Shown piece by piece: positions 16,863 through 26,310 of a stretch of 64,000 nt of DNA (position 1 is the first letter of the stretch; every line of letters begins with the position of its first letter). The DNA lies in contig CAWBRY010000001.1 in NCBI GenBank assembly GCA_963791295.1, positions 1,426,001 to 1,490,000 of the forward strand. The letters run 5' to 3'. The stretch comes from CAWBRY01 sp963791295 (GTDB lineage Bacteria; Bacteroidota; Bacteroidia; Chitinophagales; Chitinophagaceae). A program made the translations under genes and the position numbers. Below the pieces are notes generated by a model. The model ran no database searches. It was not told the DNA's origin and worked only from the letters and a program-made list of their open reading frames with translations.

Positions 16863-18077
16863 ATGAGACGAATCTGCCTATTATTACCCATTCTGTTTGC
16901 GTGTCTGCAATCGCCATCACAAATCTTAAAGAATATTCTGAAGGCAAAAACCAATCAGGTCAAGGAAATGGCCGCGGAAAAAGTAATGGAAGGGTGGGAG
17001 AAGATGAGCCGCGAGTATGATGAGAGCAATTTTAACTATGCGATCTCATTTTTGGACAACAGCGGAATATTTGAAGCAGATGAGAAAGGTAGTGGGTTCG
17101 TGAGCAACGCACTTCTCGGCTCAAAAATGGCGAGTAAGGAAGTAAGAACAGTAAAGGATTATGCGTATACAAATTTGAAGAATGGCGAAGTACTGATGGC
17201 TGGTAATAAACATTACCTGGCTGAGCAAAGCTTTAAGCTTGCCAAGATCTTATATGAAGAGGAGGGAATGAAATCGACCACAAACTACGCGCAGGTGATC
17301 AGTGACCTGGGATTATTGTACCAATCGATCGGCCGTTTTAACAAAGCAAGAACATTCGATCAACAGGCTCTGCAACTAAGGCAAAACAGCGGCAATAAGG
17401 GAATGTTCATCGTTTCTATAAACAATTATGCCGTGCTGGAAAAAGAAACCGGCTATTACGTTGAAGCAGAAACGGATTTCAAAAAAGCGCTGGTCATGGC
17501 CAACGAGACAAATGATCCGCTGGCAAAGGCGCTTATACATAATAATTTGGCCATGACCTACCTGGACATGAATAAATTGGAGGATGCGGAGAACAGCATG
17601 AACACGAGCATTACGCTGGCATCTTCAGTTTTAAAGCCCGACGCTTCGAATTTTATCAAGCTGCAAATTAACCTGGCCAATGTATATCGGTTTGAAAAAA
17701 AATATCCGCAGGCTGAAGAACTATATCTCAAGGCCATAGACCAAAAGGAAAAGAAATTGGGTGCTCATCCGGACCTGGCTCATCTCAAGAAAGGCCTTGC
17801 TCAGTTATATATGGAAATGGGCAAGACAGGCGAAGTTGAAAAATTATTACTTGACGCCTACGATATTGATCAACGGAAACTCGGAGAAAATAATCCTGCT
17901 ACAGTTTCGGTCCAACAGGAACTGGCCAATTTCTACCGTTATTCCAACCAGACAGCAAAGGCCATGGAATTGATCACCAAAGTGGTGGAAAGGAAAAAGG
18001 AGATCTATGGCGAAAATCATCCCAATTACCTGCAGGCACTGGAAGACCTGGCCCTGACGCAATGGCATGGAAAATAA
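16863..18077 (+). CDS. Tetratricopeptide-repeat part of a TPR-CHAT protein
   Basis: About 404 residues from ATG 16863: a signal peptide (LLLPILFACLQSPSQ) and then about eight TPR units, such as YAQVISDLGLLYQSIGRFNKA and AKALIHNNLAMTYLDMNKLE. The frame ends at 18077, inside the region where related proteins run straight into the CHAT domain. Removing one A from the AAAA run at about 18071-18074 gives GNKVQETKLNYQ and joins it to the next frame. I therefore read this and the next entry as one gene. A real 11-base overlap with translational coupling cannot be excluded. Confidence 0.8.
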   Translation: MRRICLLLPILFACLQSPSQILKNILKAKTNQVKEMAAEKVMEGWEKMSREYDESNFNYAISFLDNSGIFEADEKGSGFVSNALLGSKMASKEVRTVKDYAYTNLKNGEVLMAGNKHYLAEQSFKLAKILYEEEGMKSTTNYAQVISDLGLLYQSIGRFNKARTFDQQALQLRQNSGNKGMFIVSINNYAVLEKETGYYVEAETDFKKALVMANETNDPLAKALIHNNLAMTYLDMNKLEDAENSMNTSITLASSVLKPDASNFIKLQINLANVYRFEKKYPQAEELYLKAIDQKEKKLGAHPDLAHLKKGLAQLYMEMGKTGEVEKLLLDAYDIDQRKLGENNPATVSVQQELANFYRYSNQTAKAMELITKVVERKKEIYGENHPNYLQALEDLALTQWHGK

Positions 18078-19554
18078 AGTGCAGGAAACAAAATTGAATT
18101 ATCAAAAGGTGATTGACAATACTCTTGAGTATATAAATACATTTTTCAACTCCCTGAATGAAAATGAAAAAACACTTTATTGGGAAAAAACAAATAACCG
18201 CCTTCAACGCTTCTATTCATTTGCCAATAGCCAGGCAAAGACAGATCCTGACCTGGTGAACCAATTTTATGATGTAGTGATCAATACCAAAGGATTTTTA
18301 TTTAATAATTCCTCCAAGATCCGCAACATCATTTCCGCGAGTACCGATGAATCACTCAAGCTCGCTTACAGCCAGTGGCTGGAGACTAAAGAAAACCTAA
18401 ACCAGGCCTACCAGCTCAGTAAGGAGGAGTTGGCGCAGGATAAAGTAAACGTAGACAGCTTGAAAGGTAGGGCCGATGAATTGGAAAGGGAGCTTTCGCA
18501 ACGTAGTGCTCTTTTTAAAGAAAGTAATAATCTTTCGAAGGTAAGCCTCGCCGCGATACAAGCGCAATTGCAATCCAATGAAATAGCCATTGAAATTGTT
18601 GAATTGAAGGAATACAACAATGGGTTTACGGACAAAGGAAGTTTTGTTGCACTGCTCGTGACAAAGACGGGCGTCCGCCTCGTTGACCTCGGAGATTCAA
18701 AGCTAATACAGGAAGGCATCGGTAATTACAGGAAAAAAGTTGTCAGGCAACAAGCCGAAGATGAGATCTATGGGTTGACCTGGAAAGCGTTGGATGAACA
18801 AATAAAGGGTGTTGCAAAAATATATCTATCGGTTGATGGAGATTTTCACCAGCTAAGCATTTATTCACTAAAGGATGCTACAGGGAAATACCTGGTTGAT
18901 AAATATTCCATTCAGCTAACAGGAAATACCAGAGATATTGTTGCGATCAAGCAGACAGAAAGAACGCTGGCCAAACCGAATACAGCGTTCCTGATAGGCA
19001 ATCCATCGTTCGGAAAAAATGCCGGCGTTCCTGAACTGCCCGAGACAGAAGGCGAAGTGAAAACCATTGGGAAAATACTAACTACTTACAAAGTGGAAAC
19101 AACTTCTTTGATCGGTAGTGAAGCGACAGAAACAAAAGTGAGGGAAATTTATTCTCCCAGTATTCTTCATATAGCCAGCCACGGCTATTTTTTTGCTGAT
19201 CTCAATAAAGTAAAAACTGAGAAAGTATTAGGCGAGGATATTCTTGCAGCCAAAGAAAATCCGCTTCTTAGAAGCGGTATTCTATTGGCCAATTGCGAAA
19301 ATGTATTCGATACTAAGTATCGTCCCGTAGCCAACAATGAAAACGGAATCCTCACCGCTTATGAGGCAATGAGCCTGAACCTGGATAAGACGGACCTTGT
19401 TATACTTAGCGCTTGCGAGACTGGCCTGGGCACGATCAAACAGGGCGAAGGAGTGTATGGCTTGCAGCGGGCCTTTCTCATTGCCGGAGCGAAGTGTATC
19501 ATCATGAGCTTATGGAAAGTAAATGATGCAGCCACGAGGGAATTGATGACTTAA
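18067..19554 (+). CDS. CHAT-domain (caspase-like) protease part, premature stop
   Basis: 495 residues: a helical linker typical of TPR-CHAT proteins (WEKTNNRLQRFYSFANSQ) and a C-terminal CHAT protease domain. Both catalytic residues are present: His372 in HIASHGYF and Cys450 in ILSACETGLG. A TAA at 19552-19554 interrupts the conserved ELMT-L-FY segment, and the same frame continues to 19677 with FYSNYTKTG and NPYFWAGFVLLSR, the normal family C-terminus. TAA most simply replaces TTA (Leu). Homologues cleave proteins or regulate signalling; the target here is unknown. The full gene would be 16863-19677. Confidence 0.82.
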   Translation: MENKVQETKLNYQKVIDNTLEYINTFFNSLNENEKTLYWEKTNNRLQRFYSFANSQAKTDPDLVNQFYDVVINTKGFLFNNSSKIRNIISASTDESLKLAYSQWLETKENLNQAYQLSKEELAQDKVNVDSLKGRADELERELSQRSALFKESNNLSKVSLAAIQAQLQSNEIAIEIVELKEYNNGFTDKGSFVALLVTKTGVRLVDLGDSKLIQEGIGNYRKKVVRQQAEDEIYGLTWKALDEQIKGVAKIYLSVDGDFHQLSIYSLKDATGKYLVDKYSIQLTGNTRDIVAIKQTERTLAKPNTAFLIGNPSFGKNAGVPELPETEGEVKTIGKILTTYKVETTSLIGSEATETKVREIYSPSILHIASHGYFFADLNKVKTEKVLGEDILAAKENPLLRSGILLANCENVFDTKYRPVANNENGILTAYEAMSLNLDKTDLVILSACETGLGTIKQGEGVYGLQRAFLIAGAKCIIMSLWKVNDAATRELMT

Positions 19555-19682
19555 TTTTACTCTAATTATACTAAGACAGGCAATAAACCGCAGGCATTCA
19601 TGGATGCCATCAAGGAAGTGAAAGCCAAATATAAAAATCCTTATTTCTGGGCAGGGTTTGTTTTATTGAGTCGATAGAAGAA

Positions 19683-20792
19683 TTAGATACCCGCGAGGTA
19701 TTGTTCCTGTATATATTCTACCACATTAACCAGATTCTTCGTTTTGTCAAAGACTGCAAGCTGGCGATCAGCGCCCGTGCCATTTTCCAGCATATTATTT
19801 ACATAAGCCAACCGGTGCCTGCTTCCCAGATGATCCAATACAGGATCAACAAATTCCAGCAATTCATAGATCAGTACCCGGGTATTGACTTCTTCTTCCT
19901 TTCCAAAATCGATAAGATAGCCGTCCACACCATAACGGCTGGCTCTCCATTTATTTTCATTGAGGAGCGCGCGTGAATATTGAATGAAGTTCAGGTTCTT
20001 CGAGCGTAACATATAGATGCGTGCACATATTGCCTGGAACAACGCTGCGATGGTGATCGTTTCATCAACGGTCATGGGCACATCGCAAATGCGGAATTCT
20101 ACCGTATTGAAGAAAGGATGCACGCGGAGGTCCCACCAAATCTTTTTGGCATTGTCGATGCAATTGGTCTTGATAAGCAACTTCACATAATTGTCATAAG
20201 CTTCAATGCTGTCAAAACTATCGGGGATACCGGTCCGGGGAAATTTATCAAAAACTTTGGTCCGAAAAGATTTATAACCGGTCATGCGACCCTCCCAAAA
20301 TGGAGAATTGGTGCTCAATGCAAATACGTGAGGTAGAAAATAACGAGTAGAATTGGCAATGTGATTGGCCATTTCCCGGCTTTCCATTCCCACATGCACA
20401 TGAAGGCCAAAGATCAGATTACTTCGCGCCGCTTCCTGCAATTCATTTACGATTTCATTGTAACGGACATGGTCAGTGATCAATTGGCTTTCCCAATGAC
20501 TAAAGGGATGCGTCCCTGATGCGCCCATGGCAAATCCCAGGTTGTCCGCAATTCCGGAGATAGTTTTGCGAAGCGTAGATACATCCAGGAATGCTTCGTC
20601 GATATCGGCACAAATATCGGTTCCCACTTCTACCACAGCCTGATGCATTTCCGCTTTGACTTTATCTTTGATCACTTTTTGGCCTTCCTGCACAATGTTT
20701 TGCTCATGGCTTTTTAACTCATGCGTTACCGGGTCCACTACCATGTATTCTTCTTCAACGCCTAGCGTAAAGCTTTTGTAATTCGGGTTCAT
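19683..20792 (-). CDS. GCS2-family carboxylate-amine ligase (YbdK-like)
   Basis: 369-residue glutamate-cysteine-ligase-type enzyme that would join an amine to a carboxylate (often glutamyl) using ATP. Hallmarks: SFTLGVEEEYMVVDP at the N-terminus, VEVGTDICADIDEA, SGTHPFSHWESQ, IFGLHVHVGM near residue 127 (metal ligands), and WWDLRVHPFFNTVEFRICDVP near residue 220. The frame is intact. Only 5 bases separate its stop from the rebuilt end of the CHAT gene (19677). It is downstream of a RimK-like ATP-grasp gene (73-base gap) and close to an esterase, a combination described for predicted amidoligase operons. Confidence 0.9.
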   Translation of the reverse strand: MNPNYKSFTLGVEEEYMVVDPVTHELKSHEQNIVQEGQKVIKDKVKAEMHQAVVEVGTDICADIDEAFLDVSTLRKTISGIADNLGFAMGASGTHPFSHWESQLITDHVRYNEIVNELQEAARSNLIFGLHVHVGMESREMANHIANSTRYFLPHVFALSTNSPFWEGRMTGYKSFRTKVFDKFPRTGIPDSFDSIEAYDNYVKLLIKTNCIDNAKKIWWDLRVHPFFNTVEFRICDVPMTVDETITIAALFQAICARIYMLRSKNLNFIQYSRALLNENKWRASRYGVDGYLIDFGKEEEVNTRVLIYELLEFVDPVLDHLGSRHRLAYVNNMLENGTGADRQLAVFDKTKNLVNVVEYIQEQYLAGI

Positions 20793-20865
20793 GCAATTTA
20801 TTATTTACTTTTTGGAATCAGGCATCGAATTATCTAGGTCAGTGAATGATGATTGCTGCTTCGTT

Positions 20866-21787
20866 TCACATATTCACCCCATGTAAGATTATCTGCGTTT
20901 TCATCTTTGCCATGGCTTTTTCGATGGCATAATTGGCGGCGGTTTCCACAACCCATTCAAAATTTTCTTCTCCTACACTGTTTCGCTCCGCATCCGGCGC
21001 GGGATTACAAAAATCGATAGCATAAGGAACGTCGTTTCGAATGGCCAGTTCCACCGTATTAAAATCATAACCCAGGTATTTATTGATGCGGAATACAATG
21101 TCAGTCATTTGTTCCAATCGTTCCGGCGAAGGTTGGAAGTCGGCAACATAACGAAGATGGTGAGGGTTCCGGGGTTCGTAGGACATGATGCGAACATGTT
21201 TTCCGCCAATGCAATAACAGCGGTAATATTCCGTAAAGACGATTTCTTCCTGTAACAGCATGACCAGTTGGCCGGTTTCACTGTGCTTGTTAAAGAAATC
21301 TTCTGCACTGGTAAGTTTATATACATGTTTCCATCCGCCTCCGGCAAAGGGTTTCATATAAGCCGGAAAACCAACATAATTGAAAATGGATTCCCAATCC
21401 AGGGGAAATGCCAGGTTGCTGAATGAATCATCCGAAGTATCGGTCGGCAGGTCACGGGAAGGGATAATCGCGGTTTTAGGGATCGGCACATCCACTTTCG
21501 TCATCAGGCAATTGTTGAAATATTTATCATCGGCGCTCCACCAGAATGGATTGTTGATCACAGCGGTGCCTGTGAGCGCGGCATTCTTTAACCAGGTCCG
21601 GTAAAAAGGGACATCCTGCGAAATGCGGTCGATGATCACTGCATAACCGCTGGGTTCACCCTGCATGGCCTCGCGAAATATGAACTGGCTCAGCAGTGAT
21701 TCCCGCCACATTTTTACTGTTGACCCTGGCAACAAATGCTTCCGGAAATGAGCGTTCCTTACCGTAGAGTATTCCGATTTTCTTCAT
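20866..21787 (-). pseudogene. RimK-like ATP-grasp ligase, one frameshift
   Basis: ATP-grasp enzyme that would add an amino acid to a carboxylate. The long frame (21735 to 20866) carries YAVIIDRISQDVPFYRTW, NPFWWSADDKYFNNCL, AYMKPFAGGGWKHVYKL (nucleotide lysine and glycine loop), LLQEEIVFTEYYRCYCIGG and TVELAIRNDVPYAIDFCNP (metal ligands). The true N-terminus is in another frame, starting at ATG 21787 with MKKIGILYGKERSFPEAF and reaching NSKNVAGITAE. A single shift at about 21675-21700 joins it to EAMQGEPSGY. The intact protein would be about 307 residues. It leads the operon with GCS2; the esterase is divergent. Confidence 0.82.
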
Positions 21788-21839
21788 AGATAGTTTGAAT
21801 TGAGTGATTAAAATGAGAGCAGAACTATTTTCCTAAGGA

Positions 21840-22772
21840 TTGATGAGCCTGCTTCTGTCAAATTTATTTTTTCACGGGCACATAAACAAATGGCAACAGT
21901 CAGCATTCATTGCCGATCATTTTATTGAAATCCCTAATTTTGAAGCCATGCAATCGGCAAATGTACCCGGCATTCTGGTTGAAAATACATCAATCGAATC
22001 GGAATTCCTTCAACGAAAAGTAAAGATTGATTTTTACATGCTTCAGCCGCCGGGGAATCCTTCAGAAATGACACTGCTGTTGATCAACGACGGGCAGGAT
22101 ATGGAAAAACTTGGGCTCGTCTCATTACTGGAAGGACTGTACGCTGATAAAGAAATTGAGCCCATTCTTTTTGTTGGAATCCACGCCGGCACGGAGAGAA
22201 GACTAGAGTATGGTATCGCCGGACAATTGGATTATAACGGTCGCGGAGCAAAAGCAGGACTGTATACGTCCTTTATTCTGCAGGAATTAATTCCCTTTAT
22301 AGGCAAGAAATATGCTGTCGACACTTTTCGCGCAAAAGCTTTTGCCGGTTTTTCCCTGGGCGGATTGAGCGCCATGGATATAATATGGAGTCACCCGGAG
22401 GAATTTCAAAAGCTTGGGATCTTTTCCGGATCTTTTTGGTGGAGAAGCATAGATCAGACAGAGGAAGAATATGATGATGAAAAACATCGCATCATGCACC
22501 AGTTGATAAGAAACGGCCGGCATTACCCCGGCCTGAAATTCTTTTTTCAGTGTGGCAATATGGATGAGACCAGGGATCGCAACCAGAACGGGATCATCGA
22601 TTCTATAGATGATACCAGGGATATTATCAAAGAGTTGATAGCTCAGGGATACGACGAAGAAAAGGATATTTATTATTTAGAATTGAAAGACGGAAGGCAC
22701 GATGTTCCTACCTGGGGAAGGGCAATGCCCACATTTCTGAAATGGGGATGGTCAATAAAAAAACCGTCCTAA
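21840..22772 (+). CDS. Putative esterase (enterochelin esterase/PF00756-like)
   Basis: 310-residue alpha/beta-hydrolase. The nucleophile elbow is AGFSLGGLSAMD (Ser near residue 176) and the catalytic His is in DGRHDVPTWGRAMP near the C-terminus. LLINDGQDMEKLG and FVGIHAGTERRLEYG are typical of esterase-D/enterochelin-esterase-type proteins. No signal peptide is obvious. It is divergent from the RimK-like/GCS2 pair across a gap of about 50 bases. In that setting it may release or trim the product of the ligases; this is inference. Confidence 0.85.
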   Translation: MMSLLLSNLFFHGHINKWQQSAFIADHFIEIPNFEAMQSANVPGILVENTSIESEFLQRKVKIDFYMLQPPGNPSEMTLLLINDGQDMEKLGLVSLLEGLYADKEIEPILFVGIHAGTERRLEYGIAGQLDYNGRGAKAGLYTSFILQELIPFIGKKYAVDTFRAKAFAGFSLGGLSAMDIIWSHPEEFQKLGIFSGSFWWRSIDQTEEEYDDEKHRIMHQLIRNGRHYPGLKFFFQCGNMDETRDRNQNGIIDSIDDTRDIIKELIAQGYDEEKDIYYLELKDGRHDVPTWGRAMPTFLKWGWSIKKPS

Positions 22773-22785
22773 GGACGGCTTTTCT
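22764..22785. terminator. Bidirectional intrinsic terminator
   Basis: CCGTCC-TAA-GGACGG stem at 22764-22778, flanked by an A run (7 As ending at 22763, a T run on the minus strand) and CTTTTCTT on the plus strand. It lies between the convergent esterase and Oar-like receptor genes and overlaps the last codons of the esterase. Confidence 0.75.
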
Positions 22786-22804
22786 TATGAATCAATTATT
22801 CAAT

Positions 22805-25800
22805 TTAGAATATATATCGAACCCCAAATTGAATGGCCCAGGTGCTGGCGGTGGACACATTATTCTGGAAAGACCTGGTAATAGGAGCATTGTTAAAGGT
22901 ATTTAACCGGAATGTCGGAACTCCGGCGGTGACACTTACAAGAGTCAGCGGATTGGGCGTAGCCAATGTATTGATCTTACGAATGCCCCAATCATTATTG
23001 ATGAGGTTCAGCAAATTCACGATATCGGCGGTGAACTGGATCGTATGTCTCTGCTTGCCTATTCCGGTAAATATATCCTGCGCGACCTTCATGTCAAGTC
23101 TATCCAGCCACGGAAGTTTTGCCCCATTTCTTTCTGCCACCTGGCCTTTATGCTTTCTTAAATAGGGATCTTGCTCAATGAACCCGGCAAAGATGTCGGC
23201 CATTTGTGCAGCCGTATAAGTTACCCCGTTGGGATAAGCAAAACTGGATTGAAATAGAATCTCATTGGGGTCCCGGGCATTATTTGGAATATACATCAAA
23301 TCGCCGCTATTATTGCCATCGTTGTTGAGATCTCCATTATATACATAGCTGAAAGTACCAGCACTGCGACCGTCGTAGAACAGGGACAGGGTTGTACCCA
23401 AATGCTTGAGGTATTCAAAGTGATAAGAGATGCCGGCCATCAGGCGATGAGGTACAGAGAAATTGGTATATGCCAGCTCAATATCATTTTGAGTGCGGGA
23501 AGTTGGATTATTGGCCCAGGCTGAAGCAGCCTGGCTACCAGGGTTTGCTGTAACATCCTGAGCGAATGTATAATTATATGCCACGGATGCAAACCAACCT
23601 TTCGCAAACGATCTGGCTAACTGTGCGGTAAAAACAAAAGAACTGCCCTTGTTAGTGTTGTCCATCACAATCGCGTTATTCGTAGCGGTGGTCAGTCTTC
23701 TAACTGCGGACGATGATGCGGAATAACGAGGTCTTGAAACGGCTCCTGTTCTGACGGTACCATCAGGTTGTCTTTGATTGGCATTGAACATGTAGACCGC
23801 ATTGATATCTTTTGTGTACATCGCTTCCAGTGTCACTTTCCAATTCTGAGCGATCTGCCGGTCAACAGCTATATTGGTTCTCCAGATCTGGGGGAACTTA
23901 AAATCACTACTGGTAACAGCAAAAACAGACGAAGCGACCGATCCCGCAGTTGTTGGAAACAAATTGGAGGGAAGACTTGAATTATAGAATGGATTGTAGG
24001 TATGGCGATCAGGGTTGAACAGGAAATCATTCAAATCTGCGCCCGCCGTATTTGCTGTGATTAGGGTGCCAAATGTGTACATTCCACTACCTGATGGTAT
24101 GTTGGTTAGATAAACAAAAGGTATTCTACCGGTATAAACTCCCGTTCCTCCTCTAAGGATCATAGATTTATCACCTTCCATATCCCATCTGAATCCGATA
24201 CGTGGAGAAAATAAGACTTTGCCTTTGGGCCATTTGCCCGTGGTGTAATGAGTAGCGTCTCCGTTGATGTCGGCTAATGTGAGAGCAGAAATCGCCGGAT
24301 TCTCGAGTGGGTCTTCAGGATAAATTGGTTTGTCAAAGCGAACGCCCATCGTTAAGCGGAGATTCGAGTTGACATTAATTTCGTCCTGTAAATATCCAGC
24401 TAGCTGGCCGACTTTAAGATTAGCAGAAAAGACAGCGTCCTGATCTGGAACTAGCGAGTATGTTAACGAAAAAATTGCAGGAGCTCTGTTATTTACCAAA
24501 TCATCCACACTCTTGAAAACATAATAACCCTGCGATCCAGCCATAAACATATTGCCGACCTTTTGATACTCATAACTTGCTCCCGCAGTCAAAGTGTGCT
24601 TGCCGGCGTAAATAGTGAAGTTATCCGTGACTGTATAAATGTCGTTTAATACCCTGTTGTTATTTCCGTTGAAGGGTTCATTTCCGACACTGATAAAATT
24701 ATTAATGTTTCCTGCAGTCGCTCCCAAAATATCGATAAAAGGAAATTGAATACCGGGATGCTCCTTGTCAGAGTTTATTTTGGTGACGGTAGCCAGGAAT
24801 TGGTTGGCAAAGCGACTCCGGAAATTGCTATTGAGTTCAATAGATCCGGAACGAACCTTATCCACTTGTGAGAAAGTAATACCAGCGAAACCCATCGCGC
24901 TTTTTGAAAATTTTGGACCGTAAGTAGCGAACCCGGATGAGTTGGCTCCATTTATATTTCCACTTTGGCTGGGCAACTGGTCCTGGGTGCCTTTGAAGTC
25001 ACTATACTTAATTGTCAGTTTGTGGGCCTTACTGATATTCCAGTCGAGCTTTCCCAATATTTTGTGATTGTCATTCTTGAAGCTTGGAAAATTATCCGAA
25101 GCGCCCGCATCATATTCAAATGCTGAAGCCAGGTAGTTGGCAACTTTGTTCATTGAATCAAGAGGAACGTCAGAAATGTTTCCCTGGCCGGAGCCCCCAC
25201 TAGGTGTCCAAGTTATCCCACTGGCAGGTGGCCGTTTTTCAAACTCGGCATTGACGAAAAAAAACAGTTTATTCTTGATAATCGGGCCTCCGATACTTCC
25301 ACCATATATACTGCTCTTAAACGGAGGATTGCTCGCAGTAATTCCAGCCACATCATCTCCTACTAATTTTTCATTCTGCCAATACGTGTATGCGGTCCCG
25401 TGAAATGTATTGGTCCCGCTCTTGGTAATAGCGGCAATATTGGCGCCGGTAAAATTTCCCTGGCGCACATCAAAGGGAGCGATGCTCACGGAGATCTCAT
25501 CGATTGCATCCAGTGACACCGGATTATTTCCTCCACCCGGCAATGGATCAGTGCTTAAGCCGAAATTATTATTGAGGTTGGCCCCATCAATGGTGATATT
25601 ATTAAAGCGCGCATCCCGTCCGGCAAAACTTGTTCCGTTAGCTCCACCTGCTTGTGGCGTGCCGCGGGTAAAGTCCGTAATATTCCGGGATATGGTGGGA
25701 AGGGCCGATATGGCGCGGTTATTAAAAACACTGCTCATACCTCCCTTATCGGAAGCTGATCGGCGGCTTCGCGTTGTTAAAACAACTCCGGTTAATTCCT

Positions 25801-26137
25801 TTTCATCCGTACCCAATGTAGCCGTTACATTATATGGTTCGCCCAGTTGCAGATATACTTCGTCAAACACCTCGGATTTTTGTCCAACAAAATCAACGCG
25901 GATAGTATAAGGACCTCCCACACGCAACCCCTGAAGATTAAATACACCACCTTGTTTTGCGAGAGTTGAATATACAGTTCCAGATGGAAGATGAGTTACC
26001 GTGATCGTTGCACCCAATAAATAATCTCCGTTTGCACCTTTGACAGTACCCGTAATACTTGAAGTAGTTACCTGCGCCTTCGTCACGAATGTAAGAATGA
26101 ATGTGAAGGCCAATAACGGGATGATTCTCTTAATCAT
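22805..26137 (-). CDS. Oar-like TonB-dependent outer-membrane receptor
   Basis: 1110 residues, intact. Signal peptide to about residue 21, then a carboxypeptidase-regulatory-like beta-sandwich (SSITGTVKGANGDYLLGATI, residues about 26-110), a plug domain (residues about 115-250, with FAGRDARFNNITIDGANLNN) and a large beta-barrel ending VSTASTWAIQFGVRYIF with a C-terminal aromatic. This order is typical of the Oar/OmpA-like family of Bacteroidota and myxobacteria. The ligand is unknown and there is no SusD partner next to it. The gene ends at the terminator at 22764-22785. Confidence 0.92.
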   Translation of the reverse strand: MIKRIIPLLAFTFILTFVTKAQVTTSSITGTVKGANGDYLLGATITVTHLPSGTVYSTLAKQGGVFNLQGLRVGGPYTIRVDFVGQKSEVFDEVYLQLGEPYNVTATLGTDEKELTGVVLTTRSRRSASDKGGMSSVFNNRAISALPTISRNITDFTRGTPQAGGANGTSFAGRDARFNNITIDGANLNNNFGLSTDPLPGGGNNPVSLDAIDEISVSIAPFDVRQGNFTGANIAAITKSGTNTFHGTAYTYWQNEKLVGDDVAGITASNPPFKSSIYGGSIGGPIIKNKLFFFVNAEFEKRPPASGITWTPSGGSGQGNISDVPLDSMNKVANYLASAFEYDAGASDNFPSFKNDNHKILGKLDWNISKAHKLTIKYSDFKGTQDQLPSQSGNINGANSSGFATYGPKFSKSAMGFAGITFSQVDKVRSGSIELNSNFRSRFANQFLATVTKINSDKEHPGIQFPFIDILGATAGNINNFISVGNEPFNGNNNRVLNDIYTVTDNFTIYAGKHTLTAGASYEYQKVGNMFMAGSQGYYVFKSVDDLVNNRAPAIFSLTYSLVPDQDAVFSANLKVGQLAGYLQDEINVNSNLRLTMGVRFDKPIYPEDPLENPAISALTLADINGDATHYTTGKWPKGKVLFSPRIGFRWDMEGDKSMILRGGTGVYTGRIPFVYLTNIPSGSGMYTFGTLITANTAGADLNDFLFNPDRHTYNPFYNSSLPSNLFPTTAGSVASSVFAVTSSDFKFPQIWRTNIAVDRQIAQNWKVTLEAMYTKDINAVYMFNANQRQPDGTVRTGAVSRPRYSASSSAVRRLTTATNNAIVMDNTNKGSSFVFTAQLARSFAKGWFASVAYNYTFAQDVTANPGSQAASAWANNPTSRTQNDIELAYTNFSVPHRLMAGISYHFEYLKHLGTTLSLFYDGRSAGTFSYVYNGDLNNDGNNSGDLMYIPNNARDPNEILFQSSFAYPNGVTYTAAQMADIFAGFIEQDPYLRKHKGQVAERNGAKLPWLDRLDMKVAQDIFTGIGKQRHTIQFTADIVNLLNLINNDWGIRKINTLATPNPLTLVSVTAGVPTFRLNTFNNAPITRSFQNNVSTASTWAIQFGVRYIF

Positions 26138-26297
26138 ATAGTTTGGTTTTCAGCTGTAAAGAAAAGGAAAATTCCAAAAATTAAATATATGCAAATATTA
26201 ACAAATCGTAACCGATGGTACATCTCTCTGATGCACTCTTTCCTCGTTGATTTACTGATGACTATGTTCAAATCGCGGGGATCAATTCATTAGTTGC

Positions 26298-26305
26298 TAC
26301 CTTTG
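26298..26305 (+). promoter_or_regulatory. -7 element directly before ribBA
   Basis: TACCTTTG matches TAnnTTTG and ends 5 bases before ATG 26311. I see no clear -33 element at the right distance. If used, the transcript would start at or inside the first codons, giving a leaderless mRNA or a start at ATG 26323. Confidence 0.4.
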
Positions 26306-26310
26306 TAAAA

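Noticed and set aside
18067..18077. Programmed frameshift in the TPR-CHAT gene
   Set aside because: The site is a simple AAAA run without a classic slippery heptamer or a clear downstream pseudoknot; error or mutation is simpler.
25410..25910. 166-residue open frame antisense to the Oar-like receptor
   Set aside because: The receptor is intact in the other strand with all expected domains; this frame shows no family motif.
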